A stretch of 64,000 nucleotides of DNA. It comes from Anaeramoeba flamelloides (Eukaryota > Metamonada > Anaeramoebidae). Location of the stretch: contig JANTQA010000030.1 of NCBI GenBank assembly GCA_027625915.1, positions 1,302,001 to 1,366,000 of the forward strand. Direction: 5' to 3'. The notes under the pieces are model-generated. The model ran no database searches. It had not been told where the DNA came from and saw only the letters and a list, made by a program, of their open reading frames with translations. A program made the translations under genes and the position numbers. Numbering within the stretch: the first letter of the stretch is position 1; each line of letters opens with the position of its first letter. Positions 1-11,880 of the stretch are shown in pieces.

Positions 1-594
1 TAGTAAAAAACCCAGCAAATTCAGAATAAAATCTGCATTTCGCCATAAATTTAAAGGTTGAATTATCAATATTCAGACTACAAAGTCATAAAATATCTTT
101 CTTGAATTTATGGCGAAATGTAGATTAGTTATTTAAAAATTCGTTTTTTTTTAAAAATTAAATAATTAACGAATAATGTTTTTTGTCAAATTATTTCTCA
201 AATCATGGAAATATATTAATGCTATAAGTAGACTTATCAAAAGCAAACAAAACTAATCAGTCTTTGTACTTTTATGTTGATGATTATTGAGTTAATCTTT
301 GAAATTCAAAAATTCTAAAAATAGTTACTTTTGGAAGTTCTAAATATAAATTATTAACTACTGGAATACTGTATTTTGGGTTTTTATTTTTAGATTTGGT
401 AAAGGAATTAAAAAAAAAATTTTCAAAATGAAACTTTTTTAATTGTGATCATTAGTAAAAAATGTAATAATTTATTGTGCAATAAGATTTATAATAGATT
501 TTTTAGAGCTATTCAAACCATGGTTCACTAATATCATATACACCCAATTACAACATACTTTGATAATAGAGAAATCTATGGTGACGCTAATCCC
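1..594 (-). repeat. TTAA-flanked MITE-like repeat, family A copy 1, cut by the window edge
   Basis: This stretch is the reverse complement of most of the copy at 16724-17471. Both contain an inner near-palindrome with arms ATTTCGCCATAAATTCAAGA and its complement around 90-120. The right end reads GACGCTAATCCC followed by TTAA at 595-598, the same terminus and flank as the other copies. The left end lies outside the window. No open reading frame of note is present, so it is non-autonomous. It ends about 100 bp before the start codon of the aldehyde dehydrogenase gene. Confidence 0.85.
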
Positions 595-693
595 TTAATT
601 GCGAAAAAATTCATTTTCTTCTTTTTTTCGATATTTCTTATTTTTTTTCAAAAAAGAAAACCAAAGGTAAAAAAAAAAAAAAACTTGATTTAA

Positions 694-2169
694 ATGTCAA
701 TCGCAAGATCTATGTTACAACTAAAGTCCCACTTTCCTTTGTATTTAGGAGGCAAACCAATTTTCAACGCAGGATCATGTTTTTCTGTTAAAGACAAATA
801 CACAAACAAGGTTGCAACAATCATCTCCTCTGCTACGAGCCAACAAATTGAGGAGGCAATTATGGTTGCATCGGAATCTGAGAGAGAGCTCCGCGGTGTG
901 CCTCTTTACGAAAGGAAAAACATTTTGAATATGATCGTGAAAAAGCTCCAAGAACGATTTGAAGAGATGTCCCAATACATTACTGTGGAGACCGGAAAGC
1001 CAATCAAAATTTCGCGGGTGGAAATGCTCCGTGCCATAGACACGTTTTCTTTAGCGTCCGAGGAAGTACAGAGGCTGCACGGGTACACCGAAAGGTATGA
1101 CTATTCGTCAACAAACATCGGAGTCAGAGGGAGGGTTGAAAGATTTCCCCGAGGGCTCGTCTCCTGCATCACGCCATTCAATTTCCCCGTCAATCTCATT
1201 GCACACAAGATCGCGCCAGCAATTGCTGTTGGTTGCCCCTTTGTTGTCAAGCCATCTCCAAAAACCCCCATGAGTGCGCTTGTTTTGGGAGAAATATTGG
1301 CCGAGACAAGCCTGCTCAAAAAGTCTTGGAGTATTTTACCCTGCAAAAACTCCTTGGCACCTCTCTTCGTCGAAGATCCTAGAATCAAAATGGTCTCCTT
1401 TACTGGCGGTTTGGACGTCGGTATGGCAATTAAGAGAAGCGCCGTGAACTCCGTCTCAACCTCACTTGCACTCGAACTTGGCGGAGATGCTGCAACAATC
1501 ATCGACGACTACGATGTTGATCTTGATAAATTAGCAGACACTTTGCTATTTGCTGGGATGTACCAATCGGGGCAGTCGTGCATTAGCCTTCAGAGACTGT
1601 TTGTTCATGAAAACAAATATTCACAGATCCTTAAATTGCTTGTCGAAAAGGCACAGAAATTGTCCATTGGCGACCCACTAAACGTTAACACAATGATAAG
1701 CCCCTTGATAAGCATGGACGCTGCCATAAAAGTGGAAGAATTAGTACAAGGTGCCATAGAAATGGGCGCCAAATGCCACTGTGGCGGGAAGAGAAAAGAT
1801 TCGCTATATTACCCAACAATCCTTACAGACGTGCCAAAAGAATCGCGTTTAGCACAAGAAGAGGCATTTGGTCCCGTGATCTATGTAGCGAAATTTAAAG
1901 ACTGGAAAAAGGTGATCGAGCGGGTGAACTCTTCCAGATTTGGCTTACAAGCAGGTATTTATACCAATAACGTTTTCAAAATTGAATACGCCTTTAATAA
2001 TTTAGAAGTCGGGGGTGTAGTTGTAAATGCTCCTTGTGCTTCAAGAGCAGACGCACAGCCTTATGGTGGAATAAAAGATTCTGGATTTGGACGAGAAGGG
2101 TTGAAATCTGCAATGGAAGAAATGACAGAAGTGAAAACAATGATCATGAAAAATATTGATAAATATTAA
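694..2169 (+). CDS. NAD(P)-dependent aldehyde dehydrogenase, prokaryote-like, single exon
   Basis: A 491-aa protein of the aldehyde dehydrogenase superfamily, which oxidises aldehydes to acids with NAD(P)+. Family landmarks are visible: the TPFNF motif with catalytic Asn 153, Lys 176 in VVKPSPKTP for cofactor binding, FTGG-DVG near 226-233 (the usual Ser of FTGS is Gly), general-base Glu 251 in LELGG, the nucleophile Cys 286 in GQSCIS, and Glu 380 in EEAFGP. The C-terminal GGIKDSGFGREGLKSAMEEM segment, and the segment around residues 75-110, recall the lactaldehyde/phosphonoacetaldehyde dehydrogenase branch of archaea and bacteria. That comparison is from memory; the substrate is unknown. There are no introns, no targeting peptide is obvious, and base composition is clearly richer in G+C than the flanks. 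Together these hint at acquisition from a prokaryote. The start is the first ATG after an A-rich leader, and the length is normal for the family. Confidence 0.93.
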   Translation: MSIARSMLQLKSHFPLYLGGKPIFNAGSCFSVKDKYTNKVATIISSATSQQIEEAIMVASESERELRGVPLYERKNILNMIVKKLQERFEEMSQYITVETGKPIKISRVEMLRAIDTFSLASEEVQRLHGYTERYDYSSTNIGVRGRVERFPRGLVSCITPFNFPVNLIAHKIAPAIAVGCPFVVKPSPKTPMSALVLGEILAETSLLKKSWSILPCKNSLAPLFVEDPRIKMVSFTGGLDVGMAIKRSAVNSVSTSLALELGGDAATIIDDYDVDLDKLADTLLFAGMYQSGQSCISLQRLFVHENKYSQILKLLVEKAQKLSIGDPLNVNTMISPLISMDAAIKVEELVQGAIEMGAKCHCGGKRKDSLYYPTILTDVPKESRLAQEEAFGPVIYVAKFKDWKKVIERVNSSRFGLQAGIYTNNVFKIEYAFNNLEVGGVVVNAPCASRADAQPYGGIKDSGFGREGLKSAMEEMTEVKTMIMKNIDKY

Positions 2170-2441
2170 TTTTCTTTTTTCTTTTTACTTTTTTCTTTTT
2201 ATTTTTTTCTTGTTTTGTTTTGGTTTTTTTTTTTAAATTTCTAATTAAGATATTATTTAGGATTTTAATTTTTATCATATAATGAAAAGAATTATTTTTT
2301 TATTTGTTTTTTATTTTAATAATTAATATCAGCAATATATATATAAGGTATTTCCGGAAAATTAATACTTTTTTTTTTTGTATATTTAATAGAAATTTCT
2401 CTTTTTTAGTCAAGCTATTCGTTAATTGAAAAAACTAATTA

Positions 2442-2891
2442 CAGCCGTTCCAAGTCTACCATAAAATTTTAAATAAAACAAAATTTGGTTTTCTATTCTT
2501 ATTTTCTATTTTTAAAAAAATTCAGAAATAAGAGTTATTATTCAAAAAAAAAATTTCAATAAATGAGCTATTATTCAAATGTTTGGAAAATCGAAAAAAA
2601 AAATTCAGGATACCAAGAAACTTCAATATTACCAGTCCAAAAAAGTTCAAAAAAATATCAATATTGACTGGTCTTTAAAAATTTTAACCTTTTTGAATAA
2701 TATTTTTAAGTGCTTCATAAATCTTCACATTGTTTTTTTCGATTTTCCAAACATTTGAATAATAGCTCATTTATTGAAATTTTTTTTTTGAATAATAACT
2801 CTTATTTCTGAATTTTTTTGAAAATAGAAAATAAGAATAGAAAACTTAATTGTGTTTTATTTAAAATTTTATGGTAGACTTGGAAAGACTG
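2442..2891. mobile_element. TA-flanked foldback element (Tc1/mariner-like MITE), about 450 bp
   Basis: Two arms of roughly 165 nt are near-perfect inverted complements (2442-2607 and 2725-2891), separated by a loop of about 120 nt. The outermost bases read CAGCCGTTCCAAGTCTACC on one side. The other arm, reverse-complemented, reads CAGTCTTTCCAAGTCTACC. Both ends are flanked by TA, the target duplication used by Tc1/mariner transposons. There is no coding capacity. Confidence 0.8.
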
Positions 2892-3479
2892 TAAGTAAAA
2901 TATCAATACTGGTTTAACCAATAACTAAAGTATTTATTTCAAAATATGTTCTTAAAATATTTCAAAAAAATGAAATATATATATATATATATAAACATAT
3001 ATTTTTATATATCGTTTTTCAAGAAAAGGGATAAATAAACAATAAAATTACAAAATTCTAGAATTTCGATATTACACATCTTCTGTTCAATAATTAATAT
3101 AATATTTATATTTGCCAAAATTTAAAAGAATCATATCGAAAATATAATAGATACTTTTGTAAGATTAACAAAATAGGAGTCCTTATTGTATTAATCATTA
3201 ATAAGTTATTATGGAATAATTTATTTAGAAAAACTAAAGAAAAGATCCCGATGCCTAGAAAAAACATTGTTTAAAAAATATTGAAATGATATTACTGAAA
3301 AAATAAATTTATGAATATAAGATTTAATCAAAGTAATGATAAAGGCAAAGAACAAGTAACAAGGAAACCAAAGTATTCTCTTTCGAAAATAAGAATTTGT
3401 TAAAAAATATTATTCAAAAACTTTTTTTGAAAACCTCCAAAACAAATCAAATTCCATAATTTCGAACATACCCTATTTA
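2892..3479. other. AT-rich spacer, nothing recognised
   Basis: Very A/T-rich sequence with a short TA run near 2977-2992. I see no exon, RNA gene or repeat that I can support. Confidence 0.6.
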
Positions 3480-3860
3480 AAAAATAAAAAAAAAATCAAT
3501 TTATCTTATATTTCCAAATGTATTATAAAACCACATATAAGTTTTTTAGTATTAATCTTTTTTAGAAGTAATTTTAATCCAAATAAAATAAAAAAAATAT
3601 AAAGACAAAAATCAACATCTATATGTCCAAAATGATGAAACTAGCAGAAAAAAAAACTTTATCAGTAAATTTGTTGAAATTTCACAAACAATTATTTATC
3701 TATCAAATGATAAGATATCATCAACAAATTGAATGTGATTTTCCAATTTAACAAACTCAACATTAACCTTCTATCATACCATCAAAAAAAAATCTCAGAT
3801 CTAACGAAACATATTAAGTAACTGTAAAAAAGAAAATGAAAACAAAAACAAAAAAGATAA
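3480..3860 (+). repeat. Dispersed AT-rich repeat, family E copy 1
   Basis: Matches 55530-55900 in the same orientation with perhaps 75-80% identity by eye. Shared landmarks include TATTATAAAACCACAT, then AACAT/AACAGGT plus GTCCAAAATGATGAAACTAG, and later ATCAAATGATAAGAT. There are no terminal repeats and no coding sequence. It could be an old transposon remnant or a degraded duplication. Confidence 0.6.
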
Positions 3861-4792
3861 AAAATGGAATCGAAGTTTTTTTAATAAAAATTGAATTTGA
3901 GTAAGAACAAAATATAATTTCATCAAAACCTGAAAATACAAAGCATTATATTTAACATTATTATTCAAAACAATAATCTCCGAAAAAAATCAAAAATAAA
4001 TTTCGCTATACCACTTTTAATATAATTATTTTAAAAAATTATTTTTTGTGAAATTTTAATTGTTGAATTTAGTAAAATAAAAATTTTTTAACCTTGCTTA
4101 CGTTCTAGTAAAGATAAAAAAACTCTAAAAATAAATTTAGGGTTTCAGGTAACAGAAGACAATTTGGTTGAATCACCTTTCTTTGTTTACAATAAAGAAT
4201 AATAAAATAAAAGTTTTTAATGTTCATTTTTTTAAAAAAGTTTATAGAGAACCGAGAACTATTTAGAGTGTATATAATTTTTCATAAAAGAACACATATA
4301 CCAATTTCAGTGGTTGCTGATAATAGCTTAAAAAATCACGACCAATTTATATTTATCAAATATATTCAAGGTTAGAACCTTTAAACTTGATAACAAATAA
4401 AATATTAATTAAATTCATTTATCTCAAATTTTAACTCTTAACGTAGTAGCTCAAAACTAAGATTAGAATAAAAATGGAATTAAAAGACAAACCTTGATAA
4501 TATATTAATAGTTGAAATTTCATGTTGGTAAAAAATGCAACCCAATAATAACATTTAATTGCCAAAAATTTAAATCTTTTTTAAATTGATTGTTTTAAAG
4601 AATTAAATTCAAAATTAAAAATGGAAATACAAAACAATAAAAAGTTTAATAAATAGAAATTGTTTTTTTTTTTTTTTTTTTTTTTTCTGATTAGAATTAA
4701 TCAAAATTCAAAATCAAAAATTTTTTGAGGATAAATAAATAAAAAATATAAAAATAAAAAAATGATGAAAAAAAAAAAATAAAAAAAAAATT
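3861..4792. other. AT-rich spacer downstream of the membrane-protein gene
   Basis: No gene or repeat could be supported. A T23-type homopolymer sits near 4663-4686, just beyond the stop codon of the minus-strand gene that ends at 4793. Confidence 0.55.
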
Positions 4793-7700
4793 TTAATCAG
4801 AATCTTTTTCTTTAATTTCATCTAAATCAACATCGTCGTCTTTTTCATCTTCGTCTTCATTTTTTTGTATATTTTGAAGTTCCAGATCACCACCTGAAGA
4901 TGATGTACCTGTTGTAGTAGAAGATGTTGTTGCTGTTGTCGTACTTCCTGTAGTAGACCCCTCACTGGATGATCCAGTACTAGAATCTGAAACATCATCA
5001 TCATCATCATCATCATCGTCATCATCTTGGTTTTTATTTCTTGATACCAATCGACCAATTTTTCTTTTCATTGAACGGAACTTTCTCATAATTCGAGAGC
5101 CAGATTCATCTGCATGTTCTTTCATATAGATATCTAAAGATCTAAAAATAACAGACAAAGAACGTTTTTCCAACTATTTATTTAAAAAGTGTTTAATGAT
5201 ATTGAAACAAGATCAAAAATCAAATAAATAATAATAAAAAATAAAAAAAAAAAAAAATCAATTGAATGATGTTAGAAAAAGCAGAAAAATAAAAAAACAG
5301 AAAAATAACAAACAGAAAAGCAAAAAAACAGAAAAACAAAAAACACTTACGACACTAGCTTCATCTAACCAAAACAGGATTGCGTCTGCAACGAAAGGCA
5401 AAATTTCATCTTCCCAACAACTTATACAGTTCTCGACATGATCAATATTATCGTCTTCCAAAATAGCCAATTCATCATCTTGTTTTGTTTTTTCTTTTTT
5501 TTCTTCATCTTCACCTGAAGATGTAGTGCTGCTGCTGCCACTGCCGCTCTTTGAAGATTTATCAGTGTCCTTTTCTTTCAACTCGTTTTTGTTGAGCTCG
5601 TTTTGGTTTAATTGTACGATGCCTAATTTAGCGGATTGTTCGAGGGCATATTCTATAACTGCACCTGCGATGTCTGCGAATCTTTCTCTTTGTTCCTTTT
5701 CTGCTTGCAATAGCCAACCCAGTAGAGAGGTGGGTACTGTTTCGTCTTTTAAGAAATGAAGGATTTCCAAGGTTTTCCAAACCTTTTGCCCACCAATTTT
5801 TTGTTCATTAATTGAAGAGGGCAAAATCGCACCAGAATTTAGCAAGTGCTTTTCCAGTTCCTTCCTTTCGGCGGCCTTTTCCTCAAGCAGTCGAATGTTT
5901 GCGACGTGGTCGTACCAAATCATGATTCCGAGTGCGATCAAGGATAGTAATACCATGATGAAGACAGCTGCGGTTAGCAAGTTTTTAATGGTATTTGATT
6001 CAATGTCGCCACCATAAAATAGGGTTCCACCAAGCGAAATCACAACGCGCGAGGCTAATAAGGAAAATTCCAATCTGTTGTGCCTTTCCTCTTTGAAGGG
6101 CCTGGCATATAATTGCAATAAGAGCATTAAAAAGAGGGCCATTTCTGCAAAGGCCGTTTGCATCATTGGATATCTTGACAAGAATAGTGCGAACATGACA
6201 AACATCAATCGTCGTCCCATGAGAACAATTTCCCAGAAGTACCATTCGTCCTTGAATCGGCCAATTAGCAAGCCGTATTCCTCTCTAAAGGTGACGCGAT
6301 CTTTGTTCTTTTGGAATTGGTAATACATCCAGAGTGGGATGCCCACAACGTAAACTAAAACGAAGATGATACTAAAGGCCAATAGGGCGCCATATCTGGA
6401 CCCCTCGCAGGCGTATTGAGGCTCTGGATCGAAAACTGAAAACCCTGTTTCATAATTGGTGCAATCCATGGGCTTTAATACCCAATAGCATACGATGACA
6501 TAGCAAAAGCTGAGAATGAAGGTATAGGCATTGTAAGAGTTTTTAGACAGCAAATATAACTCGTCCATAGTTCGAAAGTTGTGCAATTTCCCCATAGACC
6601 TGTGGTACCGTTTCTTGAAGAATTTCATTTTCCCGTTGTACTCCTGATCTCGATCAAACCATTTGGCGTGCCTTTCCTTAATTCGCTCAATCCTGGATTC
6701 CATATAATAGGACCATACGGAGGCACAGAGGTAATATAAATAGTATAGGACAGCGAATAGCAATGGGATGAATAGGGCAAAAATGAATTTACTGGGGAAG
6801 CTCCATTTGGAATTGTAGCATTCTGCGCCAAATAAATCGATATTCAAAATCAAGATGGAAAGGAAATCGAAGAGCCCAATTAAGGACTTTGGCCAAGATA
6901 ATTCGAAAAGGGAGAGGAAGGAAATTTCCTGCACAAAGGACACCAAAATGGTCACTGTTGCAAAGTACACGGCAGGTGGGTAGCCAATTGACGCAAACAT
7001 ATAGCATGCCCAGGCGACCAAACAAAAGATGACTAAAAATGCAAAGATTCTCCAGCCAATTTTTTCCTTGCCGCAAGAGACACAGAAGTTACCAAGTCTG
7101 TATGTGTCGGGCTTGCAGATGCCACACATTCTGCCCTCATAATTTTCACCGCATTCCCCATTACCAAGACAGGATTCCTTGGGGATGCAACTATAGAAAA
7201 AGGCCTCGGTGGATGTTCTATTCCAAAATCCCTCATCGGCTGCAGGTGTGTTTGTGCCGAGTGAATCGCATACGCCACCAGCAGGGCACTCCAGGCATTT
7301 GCCGTCGTCGTGGTAATACTCCGTATTACAGAGGCATTCTTCGAGGGACTGTGCCCCCTTCTCTGAGGCGCGTGTATTTGATGGGCAATCTATACACGCG
7401 GATTGCCCCTCCTTGTCGTTATATTTATTGACCGGGCAGAAGCTACATTCACCAGAGCCCTCGTCACTAAACTTTCCGGTGGCGCAGGGGACGCATCGAT
7501 GCGCGCCTTGGTCCGCAGAATGGTTGCCCGGCTGGCAAAGGGTGCAGCCCGTGGATGCGTACTCTTCGCTATACGTTCCTCTTGAGCAGTCGACACATTC
7601 CTCTCTTGAGCCCAAGTATTGCTTCCCCGGGGGGCATCCGCGTGCCTTTATGAGGATCCCATAAAGCGAATTTTTGTCCGTTTCGTTAAAGTACGTAAAC

Positions 7701-10608
7701 TCATGGAAATAGTCCTGGTAGTTTTCCTTCATGGTGTCTGTGATTTCAAATTCCTTTCGGTAGTAATCTGGATTACCGGCGTCGGCTTCAACAAGGTAGG
7801 GATCATAATCGGATTCGCCGGGTGTGCCTGACTCGACAATTGTTTTCCAAAATCTTTGCGATAATTCTAATGTGGATGGATCCTCGCGGTAGTCCGGGGT
7901 TGGTGGGATGTTGGATATATTTAAATTTAATTCGATGTTCCAGGGTGGCTTGACATTTTCGAGATCGATGATGGTCAAGTTGTCGTGGAGGTTCATGACA
8001 TATGGCCATAGAAAGACAATATCTAGCAATCCCTCAAGTGTGACCGTTTGAGTTCCGCTCGCGCCGCTCCTAATTAGTTGCAATTTCTCGTATTGGTCTT
8101 TGTTGTAAATGTAAATTCGGTATTTGCCCTGATCAGTCTGGATATAGTTGCCCTCCAGTTTGAATGTTTTAAAATCATACAAAAGCTCGCTGTATCGATC
8201 AATTCCGGGCCATAGTGTGGCGCCAGTGTTTCTCATTTCACCTGTAAATGTTCCGTCTCCCCTGATCGTACCTTGGTTGAATGTACTTGGATTTGGAGAA
8301 ATAAAATTGGCTCCTTCTTTAATTAACAAATATGGGTTCTGTAAATAGCTGTGCTCGCCAGAATCGTCTTCTAAATTGTCCTGTGAAAAATCGGTGAATG
8401 TGGCGTTGGTGTCATAACTGATAATTAACGAGGCTTGATCGTCAGAATTAACAAATTTGACGTCAATATCATAACTTTGCCCTGTGCCATCAACGTCAAC
8501 TAACGACTGGAAGTCTCCATAATTGACAAACCTTCCCTCTTCGCTTCCCAAATCCGTTTTTTTGCCAATGCCTTGCCCTGCCTCTGCAATATAAAAGCTT
8601 CCATAATTCTGGTATTCCCCCCGGCACAAATGCGTATTGCCCTCGTGATCGGTGGCATTGACTGCTTCGCCGATGGTGAAATAGCCATTTTCTAAATAAA
8701 AGCTTCCTCCGTCTTCAACCTTAAATGGGCCATTAACAAGGAACCCCCATTCAGCTCCTGAGTTTTCATTGATTGTCCTTTCGGGAAACAATTTGACGAT
8801 CGCGCCACTTGAAATAACAAATTCGGATGTCGAAGCACCATAAAGGACAGGGACGGCGTGTTGTGCGCCCGTTGTTTCTTGTCCGTTCAGTATCAATTCG
8901 CTTTCGGAAGATACCGTAAATGTTCCATAGTCTCCCAATAATAACGTTTCGTATCCTTCCCATTTGACAGAAAATCCAGACTCAACGACCACATTTAATT
9001 CTTCAATCTTTCTCAAGACAGAATCATAATAATTGTTGCCTGCATCTGCGTCCTCGAAAAGTAATTCTCCTCCAAACTTCATGGTCGAGTACACCTCGCT
9101 TTCTGTGTCAAACGAGCCTAAAAATGTCCCAGAAATCCATTTACTATTTTGGGTGATCTCTAATTCATTAATAACTCTCAATGATCCCTTTTGGAACCTT
9201 GTCCTTCCAAATTGACTAGATTCAATAACAACAGGATTTGTGTCTTCATCATAATCAAAATTAAAATCGACTGTATAGGTGTCAGCAGCTAAATAGATCG
9301 TCCCAAATTCAATGTTCGTGAAATTTACATTTGGTGATTCAATTTTAATGACAGAATATTCTGCTGTTTCAATTTCAATTTCATTAAAGTCACAGTTGTT
9401 AAACTCAATCATCTTTTTGTTTTTTTTTTTGTTTTGTTTTTATTTTGTTTTGTTTTGTTATTGTTTGTTTTGTTGTTATTGTTTTTTTTGGATTTGTTTT
9501 GTTGTTATAAGATTTAAAAAAAACATAGTGTTTGGGAAAAAATCATTTAGAAATTTGTTTTTTTGAAGCTTTCTCAAAAAGTAAATAAAGAAAAAATTTC
9601 GAATATTTTTTTTTTTTTTTTTTCATAATAAAGGAACAACAAAAAGTGGTAAAAAATAAAGTTGTTTGTCTCACAAAAAACGAATCGATCTAAAAGAATT
9701 TAAAGTTGTTTTTTGTTGAATAAAGCGAGACAAGAAGTTTAATAAAATAAAAAAAAAAAACTGAGTAATTTCCTATTTTTTTTTTTATTATTTTTTCAAA
9801 TCACAAAAAAAAGGAATTGGAAATTTTTGTTCTTGAAATGGAGTTTTTATTAAAACCAATTTTTCATTGTTTTCTTTACCACGAAAAATGGTAGTTTGTT
9901 GAACGTAAAATAATTTATTCGGAAATTTGGAAAATAAAAACAAAAAAAAAATTTCGTTTAATCAGAAAATCCAAAAAATACCAAAACAAGAATTTTTTTT
10001 TCGATTAAGAAATCCAAATCACAATATTTTTTTTTCTTTTTTTTTTTTTTCAAATTAAAAAAAAGATCCTTTATGGTTTGTATTTCAAAATAAAGAAATA
10101 AAAGGAAAGGAAAGGAAAGGAAATTTAAAAAATTTACTCCAACTTGTTCTGTTACAATGTGAATGTAATGCTTGCTGGTCATTTTACTTTTCACAAAAGA
10201 AACGTCTTGAAAAGTTAATGAAGCATTGTTAGAGCCACCAAAGCTAAACAAATATGGGCACCCTTTAATTTTTACATTTTGAATAATAAGATTTTGTGTG
10301 TCCTGTAAAAGGAATAAAGGATTGGTATCATCTTGAATAATGACATTTGAAGCGTCTACAAAAACGATAACTGCCTTGTCACCTTCTGCAGTTTGTGAGC
10401 CATATATTGTTATTGTTCCTCCATCTGGAATAAGTGCATTCAAGTCAAGTTGTTCGACTCGATGTAAACCAGGAAACAATTGAAAGCTGTCCCCATCTTC
10501 CGCATTCGTAATAACTTCTTTTAAAGACTGTCCTGGGAAAATGTCGTGTCTGTCACACATACATAAAGAAAGAAAAATAAAAATTAAAACAAAACAAGAC
10601 AACTTCAT
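4793..10608 (-). CDS. Beta-helix / GCC2-GCC3 cysteine-rich multi-pass membrane protein, three exons
   Basis: Model: exon 1 10138-10608, exon 2 5351-9412, exon 3 4793-5173. The donors are GTAAAT and GTAAGT and every junction is in phase 0, giving 1637 aa. Residues 1-19 are a signal peptide (MKLSCFVLIFIFLSLCMC). Up to about residue 740 the chain looks like a right-handed parallel beta-helix, with repeated short strands and turns such as NLIIQNVKIKGC. Residues about 745-935 form a cysteine-rich stalk of GCC2/GCC3 (ephrin-receptor-like) repeats, for example GTYSEEYASTGCTLCQPGNH. Residues about 938-1322 contain some eight or nine hydrophobic helices. An acidic, Ser/Asp-rich cytosolic tail follows, including an Asp11 run encoded by exon 3. 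This layout fits a surface receptor or adhesion-type protein of free-living protists; the ligand is unknown. Exon 2 is richer in G+C than the introns. Exon 1 uses the ATG that begins the signal peptide. Confidence 0.85.
9413..10137 (-). other. Intron 1 of the beta-helix membrane-protein gene
   Basis: On the minus strand it opens with GTAAATTTTTTAAATTTCC directly after codon 157 and ends in AAAAAG before the exon-2 ATG. It carries a GGAAA short tandem repeat near 10104-10122 and long A/T homopolymers. Both flanking codons are intact, so the splice keeps the frame. Confidence 0.7.
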
Positions 10609-11344
10609 TTTGTTTTGCAATTAACTTTTTTTTTATTTTGGTTGGTTATAAAAAAAAGAAGAAAGTGCACTAAAAAAAAAGGAAAAATGTTTTAATTCCA
10701 TCCGATTTTATGGAATTCGATTTACTTTGTATTTAAGACAAACCTTTTTGAAACTAACAACTATTTTCTCTGTGGATTAAAACACTTTTTTAATTCAAAA
10801 GTTGTGTTGAAATTGAATAGAATAAAATAAAAAGTCGGTAAAATACTGGTTATTTTGAAGAATTCAAAATAAAAAGAAGACAACAAACTGTTTTCTAAGG
10901 TTTGTGTTTCCCTTTTTTTTCGAATTGGGATTTGTAAAAGAAAAGAACAATCTTCATTTTTATTTTCTTTTTTCGAACAGAATTACAAATTAGAACCCAC
11001 TTCGTTGAAACCCTATTTGTTACAAAAAAGAAGGAAAATGAAGTCAAACCTTGATGCTTTTATTGAGCAAATACTTGTACCAAAATTGGATTTGTTAACA
11101 GGAAAGTAACAATAAAAAAGATTATGAGTTCATTGTGCGCAACCCAAGGTACTCTGTGGTACCTTGAGGAATCTTTGTTTTTAATCCTTTAATTGCTTTC
11201 TTATTATTTGAGTTTGGCATTTTCCATTTTTGTGCCCATAGTAATTTCTTTTCAATTTATGGAACGAATTAATTACTATTAAGGGTCAGGTTGTTATGGT
11301 AAAAAATAATTAGAAATTGTAAAACTAAATTTTCGTAATTTTTC
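10609..11344. other. Upstream region of the membrane-protein gene
   Basis: This should hold the promoter of the minus-strand gene starting at 10608. A 24-codon reading frame (11038-11109, MKSNLDAFIEQILVPKLDLL...) has coding-like codons but no supported continuation; see the rejected list. No motif could be assigned. Confidence 0.4.
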
Positions 11345-11880
11345 TGGGTGCCCAAAAAATCAAAAAACTAACCAAAATATTATCCACGATCGATCTCCAA
11401 AAATCATCAACTAAAGATGAGAACCTTTTTACAAAAAAAAACAAAGATCGAGACTCTTCTTCCAATTTGAAAGGTTATGAATTTATAAATTTGAAAACAA
11501 ATGTGTTCTTTTAAAATGTCTTCTTTGAGGGCTTTTTGAGAACCTGAAGATTTTTTCTTCTATTTTTTCTTTTTTAAATGAGTTTTTTTATCATGAGAAT
11601 ATTACTTAATCCTTACTTGATCAAATATCGAGGGTTACAAAATATCCACAAATTAGATTAAATCCAATTAAAATGATTATATATTTTAAGAAAACAATTG
11701 GTTTTAAATTGAAGAAATTTTACACCTTTGGAAATTTAAAATAAGAAATTAATAATTTTTTGAAATTGGTAATCCTTTAAAACTTTTTTTTTTATTGAAT
11801 TTTTTATACTTTAATTATTTTGAATTTTATTTTTTGTTATTTAAATTTTAACAATCTAAACAAGTATAATTCAACAAAAT
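11345..11880 (+). repeat. Dispersed AT-rich repeat, family B copy 1
   Basis: Shares a colinear set of landmarks with 20025-20640 and 22850-23340: GAGGGTTACAAAATA, then AAAACAATTGGTTTTAAATT, then GAAGAAATTTTACACCTTTG, then a T-run followed by ATTGAATTTTTT. Divergence by eye is 20-30%. No terminal inverted repeats or reading frame were found. Confidence 0.55.

Noticed and set aside
11038-11109. A 24-codon ORF (MKSNLDAFIEQILVPKLDLL...) with coding-like codons
   Set aside because: Very short; trial splices to the following YEFIVRNPRYSVVP-like frame either break phase or need an implausibly short intron. Kept only as a note.
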